A DNA stretch of 64,000 nt, from NCBI GenBank assembly GCA_002698785.1, contig PAAG01000038.1, positions 144,684 through 208,683 on the forward strand. Direction: 5' to 3'. Origin of the DNA: Verrucomicrobiales bacterium. Its GTDB lineage: Bacteria; Verrucomicrobiota; Verrucomicrobiia; Verrucomicrobiales; DEV007. Position numbers and translations under genes: made by a program. The notes under the pieces were generated by a model. That model made no database searches. It saw only the letters and a program-made list of their open reading frames with translations, and was not told the DNA's origin. Below, piece after piece: positions 1-10,446 of this stretch (positions are counted from its first letter, which is position 1; each line of letters starts with the position of its first letter).

Positions 1-1
1 T

Positions 2-1654
2 GACGACGGGCTCGTAGAGCTTCCCTGGCCTGTCGGGGAGCACAAGGTCATCGCCGAACACATCGGTTGTGATCCTATGGACGTAGATCTCACTGTAGAG
101 AAGGGAAAGAAAGCTCAGCAGGAATTCGGTTTTTATGGAGTTCCCAGAGTCCACTTTCGTATCACGGATTCCGAATGGAATGACACCCCGTGCAAGGTTC
201 AATTTCATCCCCGAAAGGGAACTGCGAAGGTCAATTTGGGGCCTACCGATCGTGCCCATGGTTGTGTGGATCAGTGGCACTCCGAAACAGGGGAGTTCTC
301 CGTTCCGCTTCCGATCGGGGACTACCGTATCGTGATCACTAGAGGGCCTGAGTTTGACGCGATCATCAAAGATATCTCGTCAGGCGGAGGCGAGAAAGAA
401 AACATCACGGTCGAAGGGCAGCTTGTTCGAACTGTGAAATCACCGGGTTGGGTTTCCACGGACTTCCACAATCACTCGACTCCCAGTGGTGATAACACTT
501 GTGGGACAGATGACCGACTGATCAACCTGGCTGCCGAGCAGATTGAGTTCGCGCCTACCACGGAACACAATCGCCTTTATAATTGGACTCCGCATATTGA
601 GAAGCTGGGTTTGACTCCCTTTCTGAATACCGTTCCAGGAATGGAACTCACGGGACGGGGAGCCCACTTTAATTCTTTTCCTTTCGAGCCAAATCCGAAG
701 CTGCAAGATGGCGGGGCTCCCGTTTGGCAGAAAGATCCTCGGCTCAATGCTATCGTTTTGCGAAATCACCAGGGAGAGGAGCGCGATCGCTGGGTACATG
801 TGAATCACCCGGATATGTCAGAGAACTTTGTCGACTGGAATGGCGATGGAAGACCGGACGGGGGATATGCTTTCTTTGGTAACCTGATTGATGGTCTTGA
901 GTCCCAGAATTACAGGGCTTCGCAGATTCTCGCAGATGCTCCGTTTTCGATCGGAAAGGCACGGACTGGGCTCGGGAAACAAGTGAATTACAATCGAGAA
1001 TTTATTTGGCTCCAGTTGTTGAATCAGGGGCTTACCGTATGGGGAATTGGTGTGGCCGATGCGCACCACGTGTATGGAAACGGAGTAGGGAGCTGGAGGA
1101 CTTATATTCCCAGCTCTTCTGATGAGCCTGCAGAGATCGACTGGAGGGAAATGTCTCGAAATGCTAAGGCGGGGCGAATGGTGCTTTCGTCAGGGCCGTA
1201 TCTTGAAGTAGAGACAGGTGCGGGGATTATTGCAGGGGGGCATGACCGGTCGAGTGGTGAGCTGGATCTGAAAGTGAAAGTCCAGTGTGCGAACTGGTTG
1301 GATATCGATCGAGTGCAGGTGCTCGTAAATGGAAAGCAGGTTCCTGAGTACAATTACACAAGAAAAGACAACGCAGATATGTTTGGCGATGGTGTGGTGA
1401 AATTCGATCATACGCTGAAGCTCGATCTCAGCGAAGATGCTCACATTATCGTTGTTGCTTACAATGGTAGTGAAACGCTACAGCAGGGCTTCGGTACCAG
1501 TTCACAGGCATCGATTCACCCCTGCGCTTACAATAATCCAATTTACGTCGATGTGGATGGTGGCGGATTTCAACCGAACTACGACACGCTTGGATACGAT
1601 CTGCCTGTGAAGAGACTGACTGTTGAAAATGTTGAGGCTCTCTTAGGACTCTAG
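2..1654 (+). CDS. CehA/McbA-type PHP-domain metallohydrolase, 5' end missing
   Basis: The reading frame is open from base 2, so the gene starts upstream of the window and about 550 C-terminal residues are visible. The residues before the first ATG (position 77) read as normal protein, so that ATG is probably not the start. A PHP-like metal site is visible: FHNHS just after VSTD, then TEHN, VNHPDM and GVADAHHVYG. This His/Asp pattern is typical of CehA/McbA-family metallohydrolases. Some of those hydrolyse carbamate esters, but many sit in large secreted proteins of unknown substrate. The stretch before the PHP core looks like a beta-sandwich region. The last codons overlap the convergent adaptor gene by four bases (CTAG shared by both stops). 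The substrate cannot be inferred. Confidence 0.75.
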   Translation, partial: DDGLVELPWPVGEHKVIAEHIGCDPMDVDLTVEKGKKAQQEFGFYGVPRVHFRITDSEWNDTPCKVQFHPRKGTAKVNLGPTDRAHGCVDQWHSETGEFSVPLPIGDYRIVITRGPEFDAIIKDISSGGGEKENITVEGQLVRTVKSPGWVSTDFHNHSTPSGDNTCGTDDRLINLAAEQIEFAPTTEHNRLYNWTPHIEKLGLTPFLNTVPGMELTGRGAHFNSFPFEPNPKLQDGGAPVWQKDPRLNAIVLRNHQGEERDRWVHVNHPDMSENFVDWNGDGRPDGGYAFFGNLIDGLESQNYRASQILADAPFSIGKARTGLGKQVNYNREFIWLQLLNQGLTVWGIGVADAHHVYGNGVGSWRTYIPSSSDEPAEIDWREMSRNAKAGRMVLSSGPYLEVETGAGIIAGGHDRSSGELDLKVKVQCANWLDIDRVQVLVNGKQVPEYNYTRKDNADMFGDGVVKFDHTLKLDLSEDAHIIVVAYNGSETLQQGFGTSSQASIHPCAYNNPIYVDVDGGGFQPNYDTLGYDLPVKRLTVENVEALLGL

Positions 1655-2874
1655 CGGGCTTCGACACGTGTTCCGTCTTCTACCTGATCTCCGGGGTGGA
1701 GAACCACCGTGTCTCCCTCCGATATCCCGGAAAGAATCTCGGCCACTTGACCATTTCGGTGGCCGATTTCAACAGGTTGCAGCGCGGCCTTTCCGTCAAT
1801 TACGCGGAATACAGCCCAGTTTTCACCACTCCGAAACAGAGCGCCGGAAGGAACGGTAACAACGTCAGGGCTGTCCCATACCACAATTCGAGCTTCGATA
1901 CGGTAGCCGTCTCCGATGTTCTCGTCATCGGGTAGAGAGTCGAAGTCGGCAATGACATCGACTCGTTGTTCGTCTACGCCGAGAGCTGAGACTTTGGTGT
2001 AGGCAGAGGGCTCAACCAAACGGATGCGGCCGGTTAATTGCGCGCTGCCTCCCCAATGCTCGATGATGACTTTTTGTCCCGGTTGAATGGTGGCTGCATC
2101 CTGGGAAAGAACGTCGATCCGCATTTCGAGATCTTTCGGATCGCCGACCTCGAGGATCGAGGCGCCCGGCTGGAGCATTCGACTGCTTTCTTCGTGAACC
2201 CGCAGCACCTTTCCTGATACCGGAGATCGAATGATGAAGTTCCAGTCTTTCTCTTCAGTGGTTTCTTGTTCACCGCCACCTTGTGTGTGGATGAGTGCGG
2301 CCTTCGCTTGCTCCAGCTCAAAATTTGCAACTTCGAGGTTGGAGTTGGCTGCTTCGACAGCATAGCTGGCAGCAGAGTAGCGTCGTTGAGATTCTTCGAA
2401 CTCCGCTTGGGAAACCCCGCCTGATTCGACGAGTTTGGCATTGCGATCGACGTTCTTTTGCTCCTGCTCAAGATCGACTGTGGCTACCTCTACCTGGGTC
2501 TTTGCTCGCGCCACCGTAGCTTTCGATGCTTTCACCATGGCTTCGAGCTGGGCTCTCGTGCGCGGATTCAGCAGGTCCGGTGAGCCTGGGTCGATTGTGG
2601 CCAGAATGTCGCCCTCAGAAACGGAATCCCCTGGATCGAGTCCTACTCGAAGGAGACGTCCCCCAAGTGGAGCAGATACGGTGTAGCGCTCACGGACACG
2701 GGTTTCCCCGTCATCATCGACCGTCACCATCATTGCCTGCTCTTTCACCTCGCCGAGGTCGACTTTGATCGGACGTGGAACAAAGGCGAAGGCAACCACT
2801 GCGATGATTATGAGGGCAGGAATCACCCACTTTACGAAATGAGGAATGCTGGATTGTTTTTGAGTTGAGCTCAT
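1651..2874 (-). CDS. HlyD-family periplasmic adaptor of an ABC exporter
   Basis: 407 aa. One N-terminal membrane segment (about residues 12-30, WVIPALIIIAVVAFAFV) is followed by a lipoyl/barrel-sandwich half (RYTVSAPLGGRLLRVGLDPGDSVSEGDILATID). A long helical hairpin rich in A, E, K and Q comes next (about 105-200), then the second lipoyl half (FIIRSPVSGKVLRVHEES), then beta-barrel and membrane-proximal domains. This is the standard order for membrane fusion proteins. It is the last gene of a minus-strand operon: the permease ends only 9 bases upstream and the ATPase lies before that. Together they would form a MacAB-like or DevBCA-like pump or lipid/peptide exporter. The cargo is unknown. 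Its stop codon overlaps that of the convergent metallohydrolase. Confidence 0.85.
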   Translation of the reverse strand: MSSTQKQSSIPHFVKWVIPALIIIAVVAFAFVPRPIKVDLGEVKEQAMMVTVDDDGETRVRERYTVSAPLGGRLLRVGLDPGDSVSEGDILATIDPGSPDLLNPRTRAQLEAMVKASKATVARAKTQVEVATVDLEQEQKNVDRNAKLVESGGVSQAEFEESQRRYSAASYAVEAANSNLEVANFELEQAKAALIHTQGGGEQETTEEKDWNFIIRSPVSGKVLRVHEESSRMLQPGASILEVGDPKDLEMRIDVLSQDAATIQPGQKVIIEHWGGSAQLTGRIRLVEPSAYTKVSALGVDEQRVDVIADFDSLPDDENIGDGYRIEARIVVWDSPDVVTVPSGALFRSGENWAVFRVIDGKAALQPVEIGHRNGQVAEILSGISEGDTVVLHPGDQVEDGTRVEAR

Positions 2875-2883
2875 TGGACGAGT

Positions 2884-5247
2884 TTATTCACGGACTTTCA
2901 GGGCAGTAACGAGGTCAAGATGGTCGATTTTCCTCCGCACAATTAATGCGGATGCTAGAGAGGCGAGCAGAACGACAACGGCAGCGACGCCGTATGTCTC
3001 CGGGCGGATAATCATCGGCATTCGATACATTTCAGTTTCCAACGCCTTGGAAAGGAAAAGGCAAAGCATGTATCCGATGAAATGCCCCAGTGGGATTGCG
3101 ATGATAGTGAGAACAGCGAGTTCGCCGAGGAGAATTCCCGAGACTTCCCCCTTCGTTAATCCAATCACACGCAGGGTGGCAAGGTCTCGCCCTCTTTCGG
3201 AGAAAGAAATCCGTGCGCTGCTATAGACGACCCCGATAGCAATGACAGAGGCGAAAATGATATTGATCATCCGCATGCGCATGATGTTCTCGGCGATCGT
3301 TTCCATGAAGCTGTCGATGGTCGCCTTTTTTAGTGAAAGGGCAGCTACAGCCGGGCGCTCTTTCAATGCTCGGAAAACAGAATTCTGCCGAACCGGGTCA
3401 ATGAGAAGATAAGCCCCTGAGATGCTTCTGCCTTCCCGAAGAAACTGATTCAGAGCGGGAAGACTCATGTAAGCTGCAGTCCCTGCGAAATCGTCGACGA
3501 AGCCGGACACTTGGATAGTACGATGTGGGCGCTCACCTTCGAGGATCTGAACTTCGATTTCGTCACCTGCGTTCAGGGCAAGGGTTTCTGCGAGCACTGA
3601 GGAAAGAACGAGCCCCTCTCCTTCGAGTGGGACTTCATTTCCATCTACGTCCAGTAGGCGAAAAAGCTCATTGTCGCTCGCGATTCCTGTAATGCCGATT
3701 CGCTTTGATCGCGGGCCATGAGTCAGGATGGCGGGAATACCTCGGAAAGGCTCCGCGGTGAGCACTCCGGGAATGCTGGAAAACTCGTGAAGTGCGCGAT
3801 AGGGGGCTGCTTCTACGAGTTGAACTCGAACGTCGTCGCGCTCCGCCGTGTTGAATTGAAAATCGATCAGGTAGTCGATCGAGTCTTTTCCGAACCTGCC
3901 GACTACGAGAATGGCACAAACGAAAGCAATTCCGACAGTAGTTAAAGCGGCTTTGATAGGGCGTCTCTCCAGTTCGCGGATCACCATTCGCTCGGCTTGG
4001 GAGAAGAAACGCTGAAGTCCGAGTCTCTCGACGATTGTCTGCTTGTAATTCGTCGGTGGAGCTGGGCGCATGGCCTCCGCTGGTTTTAACCGAACGGTTG
4101 CGGAGATTCCCCCTAACATACCTACAGTCCCTGAGATCATAGAAAGGATCAGGGCCGCAATATATACTGATGCGGCGGGGGAAAAGATTTGCACCGGGAA
4201 CCGGTAAAACTCGAGATACATGTCGGTCATTCCAACAGCCAGCCAAGTTCCAAGGAGCGAGCCAGCGATGGCTCCGCCGATCACGATAGAAGAGATCAGC
4301 TTTCCGTAGTGAACGGCGACTTCCTGGTTGGTGTAACCGAATGCCTTAAGGACGGCTATCTGCTCTCGTTGTAGTGTGAGTATCCGACGCAGGGAGATAT
4401 TCAAAAGAAATGCCGCCACTCCTAGGAATATCGATGGGGGGATTACACCCATTGTTCTGAGCCCCTTGATTTCGTCATCGACGAAGCGGGCGGAGTATTG
4501 ATCTTCCCTACCATAGGCTCCTGTGCCGCCGTAGGACTCGAGGAGGCGGTCAATAGAGTCGATGATGTCATCCTCGCTGGCGTTCGGTGAAATTCTGGCG
4601 GTGAGATTGTTGAATGCGCCCTCCATGTCCGCTGCGGCTTCCAGTTGTCGCCGGCTCATCCAGAAAACGCCAAAGCGGCTATTGTCAGGAAAGATGCCAC
4701 CCGGTTGGAGTTGGATGACATATTCGGGAGAGAGAGCGACGCCGACGACCGTAAGTTTTTCCCGGCGTCCTCGGATAGTGGTATTAAGAGTGTCGCCCGG
4801 AACCAATCGATGGGCTTCTGCGAAAGGTTCACTTACGAGCACTTCGCCATCGTGATATTTGTCGGGCAGTCGTCCTTGTCGCAAATGCACCATATTCAGC
4901 CCACTGTCCGGCGTGTCTGGAAGAGAAAGCATCAGTCCGCTCACTGGTTCGGGCATTCGATCTAGATCCAGTGTGAGCGCTTCTACCACCCGGTGATCGA
5001 CAGCGAGAACACCGGGAATTTCCGCTACACGGTCCGCAACTGTTTCGGGTGCTCGGACGAGAGAAACGAAGAGGTCGGCGAACCGATTGTTCGTGTAGTA
5101 ATTTCCTCGTGCAGCCTCAAGCGAGCGGAGAGTAGTGTTCGCCATCACGAAAACGGCTATTCCGCACGCTACGACCGCACCAATCGCGACGGCCTGGCCT
5201 TTCATTGCGGCCAGATCGCGTAGCATTTTTCGGTCGAGAGCCTTCAT
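2884..5247 (-). CDS. ABC transporter permease with two FtsX domains
   Basis: 787 aa. The architecture is TM1 (about residues 17-37), a large extracytoplasmic domain, a three-TM FtsX block (about 270-390), a linker with a second extracytoplasmic domain (about 430-660), and a second FtsX block at the C-terminus (about 670-785). Both blocks have the FtsX features: an amphipathic approach helix with R/E ([40 protein letters not shown]) followed by hydrophobic helices. The duplicated form is common in Cyanobacteria and the PVC group, paired with a HlyD adaptor. It lies between the ATPase (16 bases upstream) and the adaptor (9 bases downstream), so the three are almost certainly co-transcribed. MacB-type mechanotransmission rather than substrate passage through the membrane is expected from family knowledge. 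Confidence 0.85.
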   Translation of the reverse strand: MKALDRKMLRDLAAMKGQAVAIGAVVACGIAVFVMANTTLRSLEAARGNYYTNNRFADLFVSLVRAPETVADRVAEIPGVLAVDHRVVEALTLDLDRMPEPVSGLMLSLPDTPDSGLNMVHLRQGRLPDKYHDGEVLVSEPFAEAHRLVPGDTLNTTIRGRREKLTVVGVALSPEYVIQLQPGGIFPDNSRFGVFWMSRRQLEAAADMEGAFNNLTARISPNASEDDIIDSIDRLLESYGGTGAYGREDQYSARFVDDEIKGLRTMGVIPPSIFLGVAAFLLNISLRRILTLQREQIAVLKAFGYTNQEVAVHYGKLISSIVIGGAIAGSLLGTWLAVGMTDMYLEFYRFPVQIFSPAASVYIAALILSMISGTVGMLGGISATVRLKPAEAMRPAPPTNYKQTIVERLGLQRFFSQAERMVIRELERRPIKAALTTVGIAFVCAILVVGRFGKDSIDYLIDFQFNTAERDDVRVQLVEAAPYRALHEFSSIPGVLTAEPFRGIPAILTHGPRSKRIGITGIASDNELFRLLDVDGNEVPLEGEGLVLSSVLAETLALNAGDEIEVQILEGERPHRTIQVSGFVDDFAGTAAYMSLPALNQFLREGRSISGAYLLIDPVRQNSVFRALKERPAVAALSLKKATIDSFMETIAENIMRMRMINIIFASVIAIGVVYSSARISFSERGRDLATLRVIGLTKGEVSGILLGELAVLTIIAIPLGHFIGYMLCLFLSKALETEMYRMPMIIRPETYGVAAVVVLLASLASALIVRRKIDHLDLVTALKVRE

Positions 5248-5263
5248 CGTCGATAAGATGTGA

Positions 5264-6022
5264 CTACCACTTCAGTTCTGCGGGAGGAATGCGAGAGTCG
5301 TTGATTTTCACATCAGAGATTTGCCCATCAGCAAGCGAGATGACGCGATGTGCCATGTCGGCAATAACAGCGTTGTGTGTGATGACCGCGGTTGTGGTGC
5401 CGAGATCGCGATTGATGCTGGAAATAGCTTCAAGAACATCGATGCCGGTCTGCACGTCGAGTGCTCCCGTGGGTTCGTCGCACAAAAGAACATGGGGCTG
5501 CTTTGCGATCGCTCGCGCGATGGCGACGCGTTGTTGTTCGCCGCCGGAAAGCTGAGAGGGAAAGTGATCGATTCGATGGGAAAGGCCAACGAGTTCCAGT
5601 GCTTCCTCCGGTCGCAGGGGATCTTCGGCAACTTCTGTCACCAGCGCTACATTTTCTCGTGCGGTGAGGCTGGGGATCAGATTATAGAACTGAAACACGA
5701 AGCCGACGTGTTCTCTCCGGTAGAAGGTGAGTTCTCGTTCCGAAAACTTTGTGATCTCTTGATTTCGGTAAAGAACCTTACCATCGGAGGGAGAATCGAG
5801 CCCTCCCATGATGTTCAGGAGAGTTGATTTTCCGCTTCCTGAATGTCCGAGCAAAACAACAAAGTCGCCGGAGTATAGCTGGAGGTCGATCCCGCGAAGG
5901 GCGTGGACAGGCACTGTGCCGAGATTGTAGACCTTCGTAACGCCCTTGAGTTCGAAGACGATCTCAGAAGGGGGAGTTGAATCGTTGGAAGAGGCTTCCG
6001 CGTTCGATTCGGGGGGAATCAT
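5264..6022 (-). CDS. ABC transporter ATP-binding protein (LolD/MacB type)
   Basis: 252 aa. Walker A is [13 protein letters not shown], followed by a Q-loop region ([25 protein letters not shown]), the signature [14 protein letters not shown], and Walker [13 protein letters not shown] with the H-loop at AVITHNAVI. The GALD D-loop and the VFQFYNLIP phrase are typical of ATPases that serve FtsX-type permeases. It is the first gene of the minus-strand exporter operon. An acidic leader of about 20 residues (rich in E, S and N) precedes the core, so the true start could be slightly downstream. The start used is the ATG at 6022. The gene upstream is divergent, so the operon promoter should lie in the 114-base gap to 6137. 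Confidence 0.9.
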   Translation of the reverse strand: MIPPESNAEASSNDSTPPSEIVFELKGVTKVYNLGTVPVHALRGIDLQLYSGDFVVLLGHSGSGKSTLLNIMGGLDSPSDGKVLYRNQEITKFSERELTFYRREHVGFVFQFYNLIPSLTARENVALVTEVAEDPLRPEEALELVGLSHRIDHFPSQLSGGEQQRVAIARAIAKQPHVLLCDEPTGALDVQTGIDVLEAISSINRDLGTTTAVITHNAVIADMAHRVISLADGQISDVKINDSRIPPAELKW

Positions 6023-6136
6023 CGCGATAATATGATGGGGCCGGATCTGGTCTCATGCCAATGGAAAGTGGGCCGGGTGACGAGAAATACCCCTTTTCTC
6101 TATTCCTTTGTTCGCGAGCGGTTCGTATAGTTGGGT

Positions 6137-6565
6137 ATGAAATATTTCCTACTGCTGCTGGCAGCACTTTTTCCTGTTTCGTTACACGCTGACGATGGAG
6201 TTTCCGTTACTGTGACCGTCACGAATATTCCGGGAGCAAAGGGGAACCTCCTCGTTGGGCTCTACAACTCGCCAGGCTCGTTTACCGGAAGGCCGATGGC
6301 GAACTCGCCGAAAGTTCCATTACGCTCGGCAGGCAATGTCACGGTTACGATTGATGATGTGAAACCGGGAACCTATGCCATCGCCGTGATTCAGGATTTG
6401 AATGGGAATGGTAAGCTGGACAAGAGCCCGCTTGGTATGCCGAAAGAGCCTCTCGCTTTTTCGGTCATCAATAAGATTCCGAAGGGGAAACCTAAGTTTA
6501 AGGCGTGCGCCTTTACTGTTGCTGACAGCGATATCAGCATGACGATCCCGCTCACCCTGGAGTGA
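6137..6565 (+). CDS. secreted DUF2141-family protein
   Basis: 142 aa from the ATG at 6137. A TTG two codons upstream is the only alternative and is less likely. A Sec signal peptide (MKYFLLLLAALFPVSLHA) is followed by a beta-rich domain with VTVTVTNIPGAKGNLLVGLYN, KPGTYAIAVIQDLNGNGKLDKS and the closing GMPKEPLAFS. These are hallmarks of DUF2141. The DLNGNGKLD stretch resembles a calcium-binding loop. The function of the family is unknown; members are exported, often to the periplasm or cell surface. It is divergent from the ABC exporter operon and convergent with ilvD, so it is probably transcribed alone. Confidence 0.8.
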   Translation: MKYFLLLLAALFPVSLHADDGVSVTVTVTNIPGAKGNLLVGLYNSPGSFTGRPMANSPKVPLRSAGNVTVTIDDVKPGTYAIAVIQDLNGNGKLDKSPLGMPKEPLAFSVINKIPKGKPKFKACAFTVADSDISMTIPLTLE

Positions 6566-6586
6566 GCGAGATCGGCAAAAATCTGA

Positions 6587-8308
6587 TCAGAGATCTTTGT
6601 CGGTCACAGCACCTTCTGATGCTGAGCTGACTAGTTTGGCATACTTGGCCAGAACACCTTTGGTGTAACGCGGCTTCGGCTGCTTCCACTTCTTCTTCCG
6701 GTCCGCCATTTCCTTCTTGGAAATTTTGAGGGTCATCTCACGTTTCTCGGCATCGATGGAAATCTCGTCTCCGTTTTTCACGAGGGCGAGCGGGCCACCG
6801 ACAAAAGCTTCCGGAGTGATGTGACCGATTACGAAGCCGTGGCTGCCTCCGGAGAAACGGCCGTCGGTGATCAGGGCGACATCTTTACCGAGTCCAGCTC
6901 CCATGATTGCTCCGGTGGGTCCAAGCATCTCACGCATACCGGGCCCGCCTTTGGGGCCTTCCATGCGGATCACGACAACGTCGCCTTTTTTGATCTTGCC
7001 TCCGAGAATCGCCTGCATTGCTTTCTCTTCAGAGTCATAGACCTTTGCCTTACCGGTGAAAGTAAGACCTTCTTTCCCTGAGATTTTCGCGACTGCACCC
7101 TCGGGGGCAAGGTTTCCGTAGAGGATGACAAGGTGTCCGTCCTTCTTAATTGGATTCTTGAGGTTTCTAATGATCGTCTGACCTTTCGGGTAGGAAGCTT
7201 TCACCTTGGCGAGGTTCTGCTTCATTGTCTTCCCGGTAACGGTCATGCAGTCTCCGTGAAGCAAACCAGCGTTGAGCAGCATCTTCATCAGCGGAAGTGT
7301 TCCGCCGATTTCGACCAGCTTCATCATTACGTTCGCGCCACTTGGCTTGAGGTCAGCGATTACGGGAACTTTCTTCCCGATGCGTGTGAAGTCGTCGATG
7401 GAAAGCTTAACTCCAGCTGCATCTGCAATCGCGAGGAGGTGAAGAACTGCGTTTGTCGAGCCACCAAGTGCAGTCACTACGGTGATCGCATTTTCGAATG
7501 CCTTCTTTGTCAGAATGTCGCGGGGACGAATGTTCTTATTAATGAGGTTCACCACAGCCGCACCTGCATCAAAGCAATCCATCATTTTCTCATCGCTCAC
7601 TGCCGCTTGGGCGGAGCTGTTAGGAAGGCTCATTCCAAGAGCTTCGATGGCACTGGCCATCGTGTTCGCTGTGTACATACCGCCACAGGAACCTGGTCCG
7701 GGAATGGCTGTTTCGGTAACTCCCTCGAGTTCCTCGTCGTCAATCTTTCCGGCACTGTGTTTACCTACCGCTTCGAATACGGAAACGATGTCGACATCTT
7801 CACCCTTGAAGCAGCCAGGTTTGATCGTGCCGCCATAGACGAAAATACCGGGGCGGTTCATGCGAGCAATGGCCATCATACAACCGGGCATATTTTTATC
7901 GCACCCGCCGATTGCGACGATCCCGTCCATGCCTTCGCATCCGACGACGGTCTCGATGGAATCTGCAATCACTTCGCGACTGACGAGGGAATACTTCATC
8001 CCTTCCGTCCCCATGGAGATTCCGTCTGAGATGGTGATGGTGTTGAACTCGACACCTTTTCCACCTGCTGCATCGGCGCCTTTCACGGACTCCGCAGCGA
8101 GCTTGTCGATGTGCATGTTACAGGGAGTCACCATGCTCCAGGTAGATGCCACACCAATGATGGATTTCTGGAAGTCTTCGTTTGAGAAACCAACGGGATG
8201 CAACATCGCTCGGCTCGGTGCGCGGTCCGGACCGTCAAGCATCGGTGCAGAGTACTGACGATGAGCGGGCGTTTCTGTCTTTTTACGGGCGGTCTTCTTT
8301 TTGGCCAT
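6587..8308 (-). CDS. ilvD: dihydroxy-acid dehydratase
   Basis: 573 aa, normal family length. It dehydrates 2,3-dihydroxy-isovalerate and 2,3-dihydroxy-3-methylvalerate to the 2-keto acids in valine/isoleucine synthesis. The three conserved Fe-S cysteines are visible: Cys63 in TPCNMH, Cys136 in GGCDKNMPG and Cys208 in [14 protein letters not shown]. The C-terminal phrases [12 protein letters not shown] and [19 protein letters not shown] are also typical. The N-terminus has a short Lys-rich extension ([12 protein letters not shown]). It is divergent from a LysR regulator 91 bases away, with a T-N11-A dyad in the gap, which suggests control by that regulator. No other ilv gene is nearby. Confidence 0.97.
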   Translation of the reverse strand: MAKKKTARKKTETPAHRQYSAPMLDGPDRAPSRAMLHPVGFSNEDFQKSIIGVASTWSMVTPCNMHIDKLAAESVKGADAAGGKGVEFNTITISDGISMGTEGMKYSLVSREVIADSIETVVGCEGMDGIVAIGGCDKNMPGCMMAIARMNRPGIFVYGGTIKPGCFKGEDVDIVSVFEAVGKHSAGKIDDEELEGVTETAIPGPGSCGGMYTANTMASAIEALGMSLPNSSAQAAVSDEKMMDCFDAGAAVVNLINKNIRPRDILTKKAFENAITVVTALGGSTNAVLHLLAIADAAGVKLSIDDFTRIGKKVPVIADLKPSGANVMMKLVEIGGTLPLMKMLLNAGLLHGDCMTVTGKTMKQNLAKVKASYPKGQTIIRNLKNPIKKDGHLVILYGNLAPEGAVAKISGKEGLTFTGKAKVYDSEEKAMQAILGGKIKKGDVVVIRMEGPKGGPGMREMLGPTGAIMGAGLGKDVALITDGRFSGGSHGFVIGHITPEAFVGGPLALVKNGDEISIDAEKREMTLKISKKEMADRKKKWKQPKPRYTKGVLAKYAKLVSSASEGAVTDKDL

Positions 8309-8364
8309 ATCGTGAGATTAACTTATTTCGCTCACAAAATGGATCAGAAAGGCAATTGATGGAA

Positions 8365-8385
8365 ATACTATTTCAAATGAAGTAT
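8365..8385. promoter_or_regulatory. candidate LysR box between ilvD and lysR gene
   Basis: The perfect dyad ATACT (8365-8369), 11 bases, then AGTAT (8381-8385) fits the LysR-type T-N11-A consensus. It lies 14 bases before the regulator start at 8400 and 56 bases before the ilvD start at 8308. This is the usual place for a site used in autoregulation and divergent control. That the adjacent LysR protein binds it is inference. Confidence 0.5.
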
Positions 8386-8399
8386 GATACCTTTTTGAT

Positions 8400-9278
8400 A
8401 TGACTGAATATTCTCTCCGTGAGCTGGAGTGTTTTCTGGCCGTTGCTGAGGAACTATCATTCACTCGGGCAGCGGAGCGACTGCGACTCGCTCAACCTCC
8501 GCTGTCGCGCCACATCGCCAACCTGGAAGAAAAACTGGGCGTGATCCTTTTTGAGAGGTCTCGGCGTCATGTCGCACTAACCCCGGCTGGTCGCGCCTTT
8601 CGATCCGAGGCGGGGGATATTGTTCCGCAATTGCGACGTGCTGGGGAAGCGGCCCGGCGCGCGGCACAGGGGGAGACAAAGAATATTGAAATCGGTTTTG
8701 TCAGTGCAGTTCTTTCTCCTGAGTTGGTAGAGGTATTCACCGGTTACCGGAAGAGTCATCCTGACGTGCAACTGAATCTCCATGACTTACTTCCTTCTGA
8801 TCAGCTGGATGCTCTCTCTCGTGGAGATCTGGATGTTGGTTTTATTGGGGTAGCGCCGGAGAAATTGCCGAACGGCCTCTCTATCACAAAATGGCGAGAT
8901 GAAGAGTTGATGGCTTTCTTACCTCCCGACGATCCTCGTTCGGGGCAGGAAGCGATACGGCTGGATGAATTGGCGGATGATCCTTTTGTGATGATTTCCC
9001 CCGAGGCGGCGCCTTCCTATAACTCTTTTCTCCATCGCATCTGTCGTGAAGCTGGATTTCGTCCTGCTATTCTTCGCGAGGCGCGCAGAGCGCAGGCTGT
9101 CGCAGCGTCGACTGTCGTTGGTTCGGGCGTAGCGATTCTTCCAGCCTCCCTTGATCGGATCACAAAAAATGGAATTCCTCTTCGTAGGTCGAGGAGATGG
9201 GCCACTAAGATCACGCACTCTGTCGCCCATCGGTCACAAACTGATCGTCAGGTTGAGGAGTTTCTGGCGTCTCTCTGA
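8400..9278 (+). CDS. LysR-family transcriptional regulator
   Basis: 292 aa. The N-terminal winged helix-turn-helix (residues about 5-65: LRELECFLAVAEELSFTRAAERLRLAQPPLSRHIANLEEKLG, then LFERSRRHVALTPAGRAF) is canonical. The remainder is the two-lobed periplasmic-binding-like effector domain. The ATG at 8400 places the HTH at the normal distance from the N-terminus. It is divergent from ilvD, separated by 91 bases that carry a T-N11-A dyad, so regulation of ilvD and/or itself is the simplest model. The effector is unknown. CatR/BenM-like members share the AQPPLSRHI phrase, but this does not identify the ligand. Confidence 0.93.
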   Translation: MTEYSLRELECFLAVAEELSFTRAAERLRLAQPPLSRHIANLEEKLGVILFERSRRHVALTPAGRAFRSEAGDIVPQLRRAGEAARRAAQGETKNIEIGFVSAVLSPELVEVFTGYRKSHPDVQLNLHDLLPSDQLDALSRGDLDVGFIGVAPEKLPNGLSITKWRDEELMAFLPPDDPRSGQEAIRLDELADDPFVMISPEAAPSYNSFLHRICREAGFRPAILREARRAQAVAASTVVGSGVAILPASLDRITKNGIPLRRSRRWATKITHSVAHRSQTDRQVEEFLASL

Positions 9279-9316
9279 ATGACTGAAAGGTTCGGAACCT
9301 GCTCTTGTTACTAGTT

Positions 9317-9967
9317 ATGAATGATTCGGAATCGGTATTGATCCTCGTCGGAAGCCCTCGCCGAAATGGCAACTCGGCGGTGCTTGCAGAATCTGTTCGA
9401 GCAGGAGTCGGGGAAGTTGGGGGCTCTGCAGTGATTCGCCATATCGATGATTATATTTCGTCCTTCCTTCGTGACTGCAGGCAATGCAGAAAAGAGAATG
9501 GCGAGTGCTCGATCGAGGATCGCTTTAGGCAACTTTTCTTCGAGGACTTTCTTCCTGCTGCTGGTGTGGTGATTTGTTCACCAGTGTATTGGTATGGACT
9601 GTCCGCCCAGGCCAAAGCATTCTTTGATCGGACATTTTGTTATTACGCTGCTTCGTATCCCGAATCTGAGTCTGTGGTGCAACGAATGACAAAGAAGAAG
9701 ATCGGTCTGGTCCTGTCTTCAGAAGAAACGTATCCCGGTGCCGCTCTGGGCATCATTCACCAAATACAGGAGTATTCGCGATACACTCGATCGGAGTTCG
9801 TGGGGGTGGTGCGCGGAATTGGTAATTCCCGTGGAGAAGTATCTCGCGACCCAGGAGGTCCGGAAAAGGATGCGGTCGAACTGGGCAGGAATCTTTTGTC
9901 GGCCTGTTACACGGACTACTGTCTGGATACGGAGCGTAGCGGCCGTGTCTGGCCGGTGAGTGATTGA
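9317..9967 (+). CDS. flavodoxin-like NAD(P)H-dependent FMN reductase
   Basis: 216 aa from the ATG at 9317. A TTG four codons upstream is possible but has no better ribosome site. The N-terminal GSPRRNGNSAVLAESVRAG is the FMN phosphate loop of iron-sulfur-flavoprotein/NADPH-dependent FMN reductases. SPVYWYGLSAQAKAFFDRT is the conserved second FMN-contact segment. A CRQCRKENGEC cluster (about residues 52-62) sits where many family members have a cysteine motif. It follows the LysR gene by 38 bases on the same strand and may be co-transcribed. The electron acceptor is unknown. Confidence 0.8.
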   Translation: MNDSESVLILVGSPRRNGNSAVLAESVRAGVGEVGGSAVIRHIDDYISSFLRDCRQCRKENGECSIEDRFRQLFFEDFLPAAGVVICSPVYWYGLSAQAKAFFDRTFCYYAASYPESESVVQRMTKKKIGLVLSSEETYPGAALGIIHQIQEYSRYTRSEFVGVVRGIGNSRGEVSRDPGGPEKDAVELGRNLLSACYTDYCLDTERSGRVWPVSD

Positions 9968-9972
9968 TCGGT

Positions 9973-10446
9973 TTATACGGCTGCTTTCCGGCGGACCATG
10001 CCAATCAATCCGCGTGCCTTCGCTCTGCCTTCTTTGGAAAGGGAAAGCGACTTGGTGGAGCCAGTCAGATATGCGCGATCCAGCAGCCCCGAGATCGCAG
10101 AAGTGACATGAGCGATGCGGGGGCGGCCGCTCTCTTCGATAATGTCGTTTATGTCTCGACTTGAGAAGGCATCCTGGTGGTAGCCGTCACTGAGAACCAG
10201 GGACGATAACAACGCTTGGTCAGCGAGAGAGAGAGCAAATGTCTCAGGATCTTCGAGGATGGCGATGGCCTGATCTTTCAAACCGAGCCCTTCATCTTCT
10301 TGAGATGTCGTTTCTGAGTCAGTGCTGAGAACATCTTGAGTACGTATGTTGATCGCGACCTTCACCGCCATCTCAAGTGAGCGAAGTTCGCTCAATTCGA
10401 GTTCGGGAATCACAGAGATGATGCGGTCCAGGTTGATTGTACTCAT
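9973..10446 (-). CDS. hypothetical protein with winged-helix-like C-terminus
   Basis: 157 aa, no family recognised with confidence. The N-terminal half is acidic and helical (ELELSELRSLEMAVKVAIN...). The C-terminal half (about residues 75-150) reads like a winged helix: helices around ALLSSLVLSDGYHQ and SSRDINDIIEESG, a recognition-helix-like segment RIAHVTSAISGLLDRAYL, then the wing-like TKSLSLSKEGRAKARGL. It is divergent from the FRG-domain gene across a 182-base AT-rich gap. Neighbours on both outer sides converge tightly on the pair. A DNA-binding regulator of the FRG gene is a reasonable guess but unproven. Confidence 0.6.
   Translation of the reverse strand: MSTINLDRIISVIPELELSELRSLEMAVKVAINIRTQDVLSTDSETTSQEDEGLGLKDQAIAILEDPETFALSLADQALLSSLVLSDGYHQDAFSSRDINDIIEESGRPRIAHVTSAISGLLDRAYLTGSTKSLSLSKEGRAKARGLIGMVRRKAAV

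Noticed and set aside
7133..8029. 298-codon frame antisense to ilvD
   Set aside because: Lies wholly inside ilvD, whose three Fe-S cysteines and motifs are intact.
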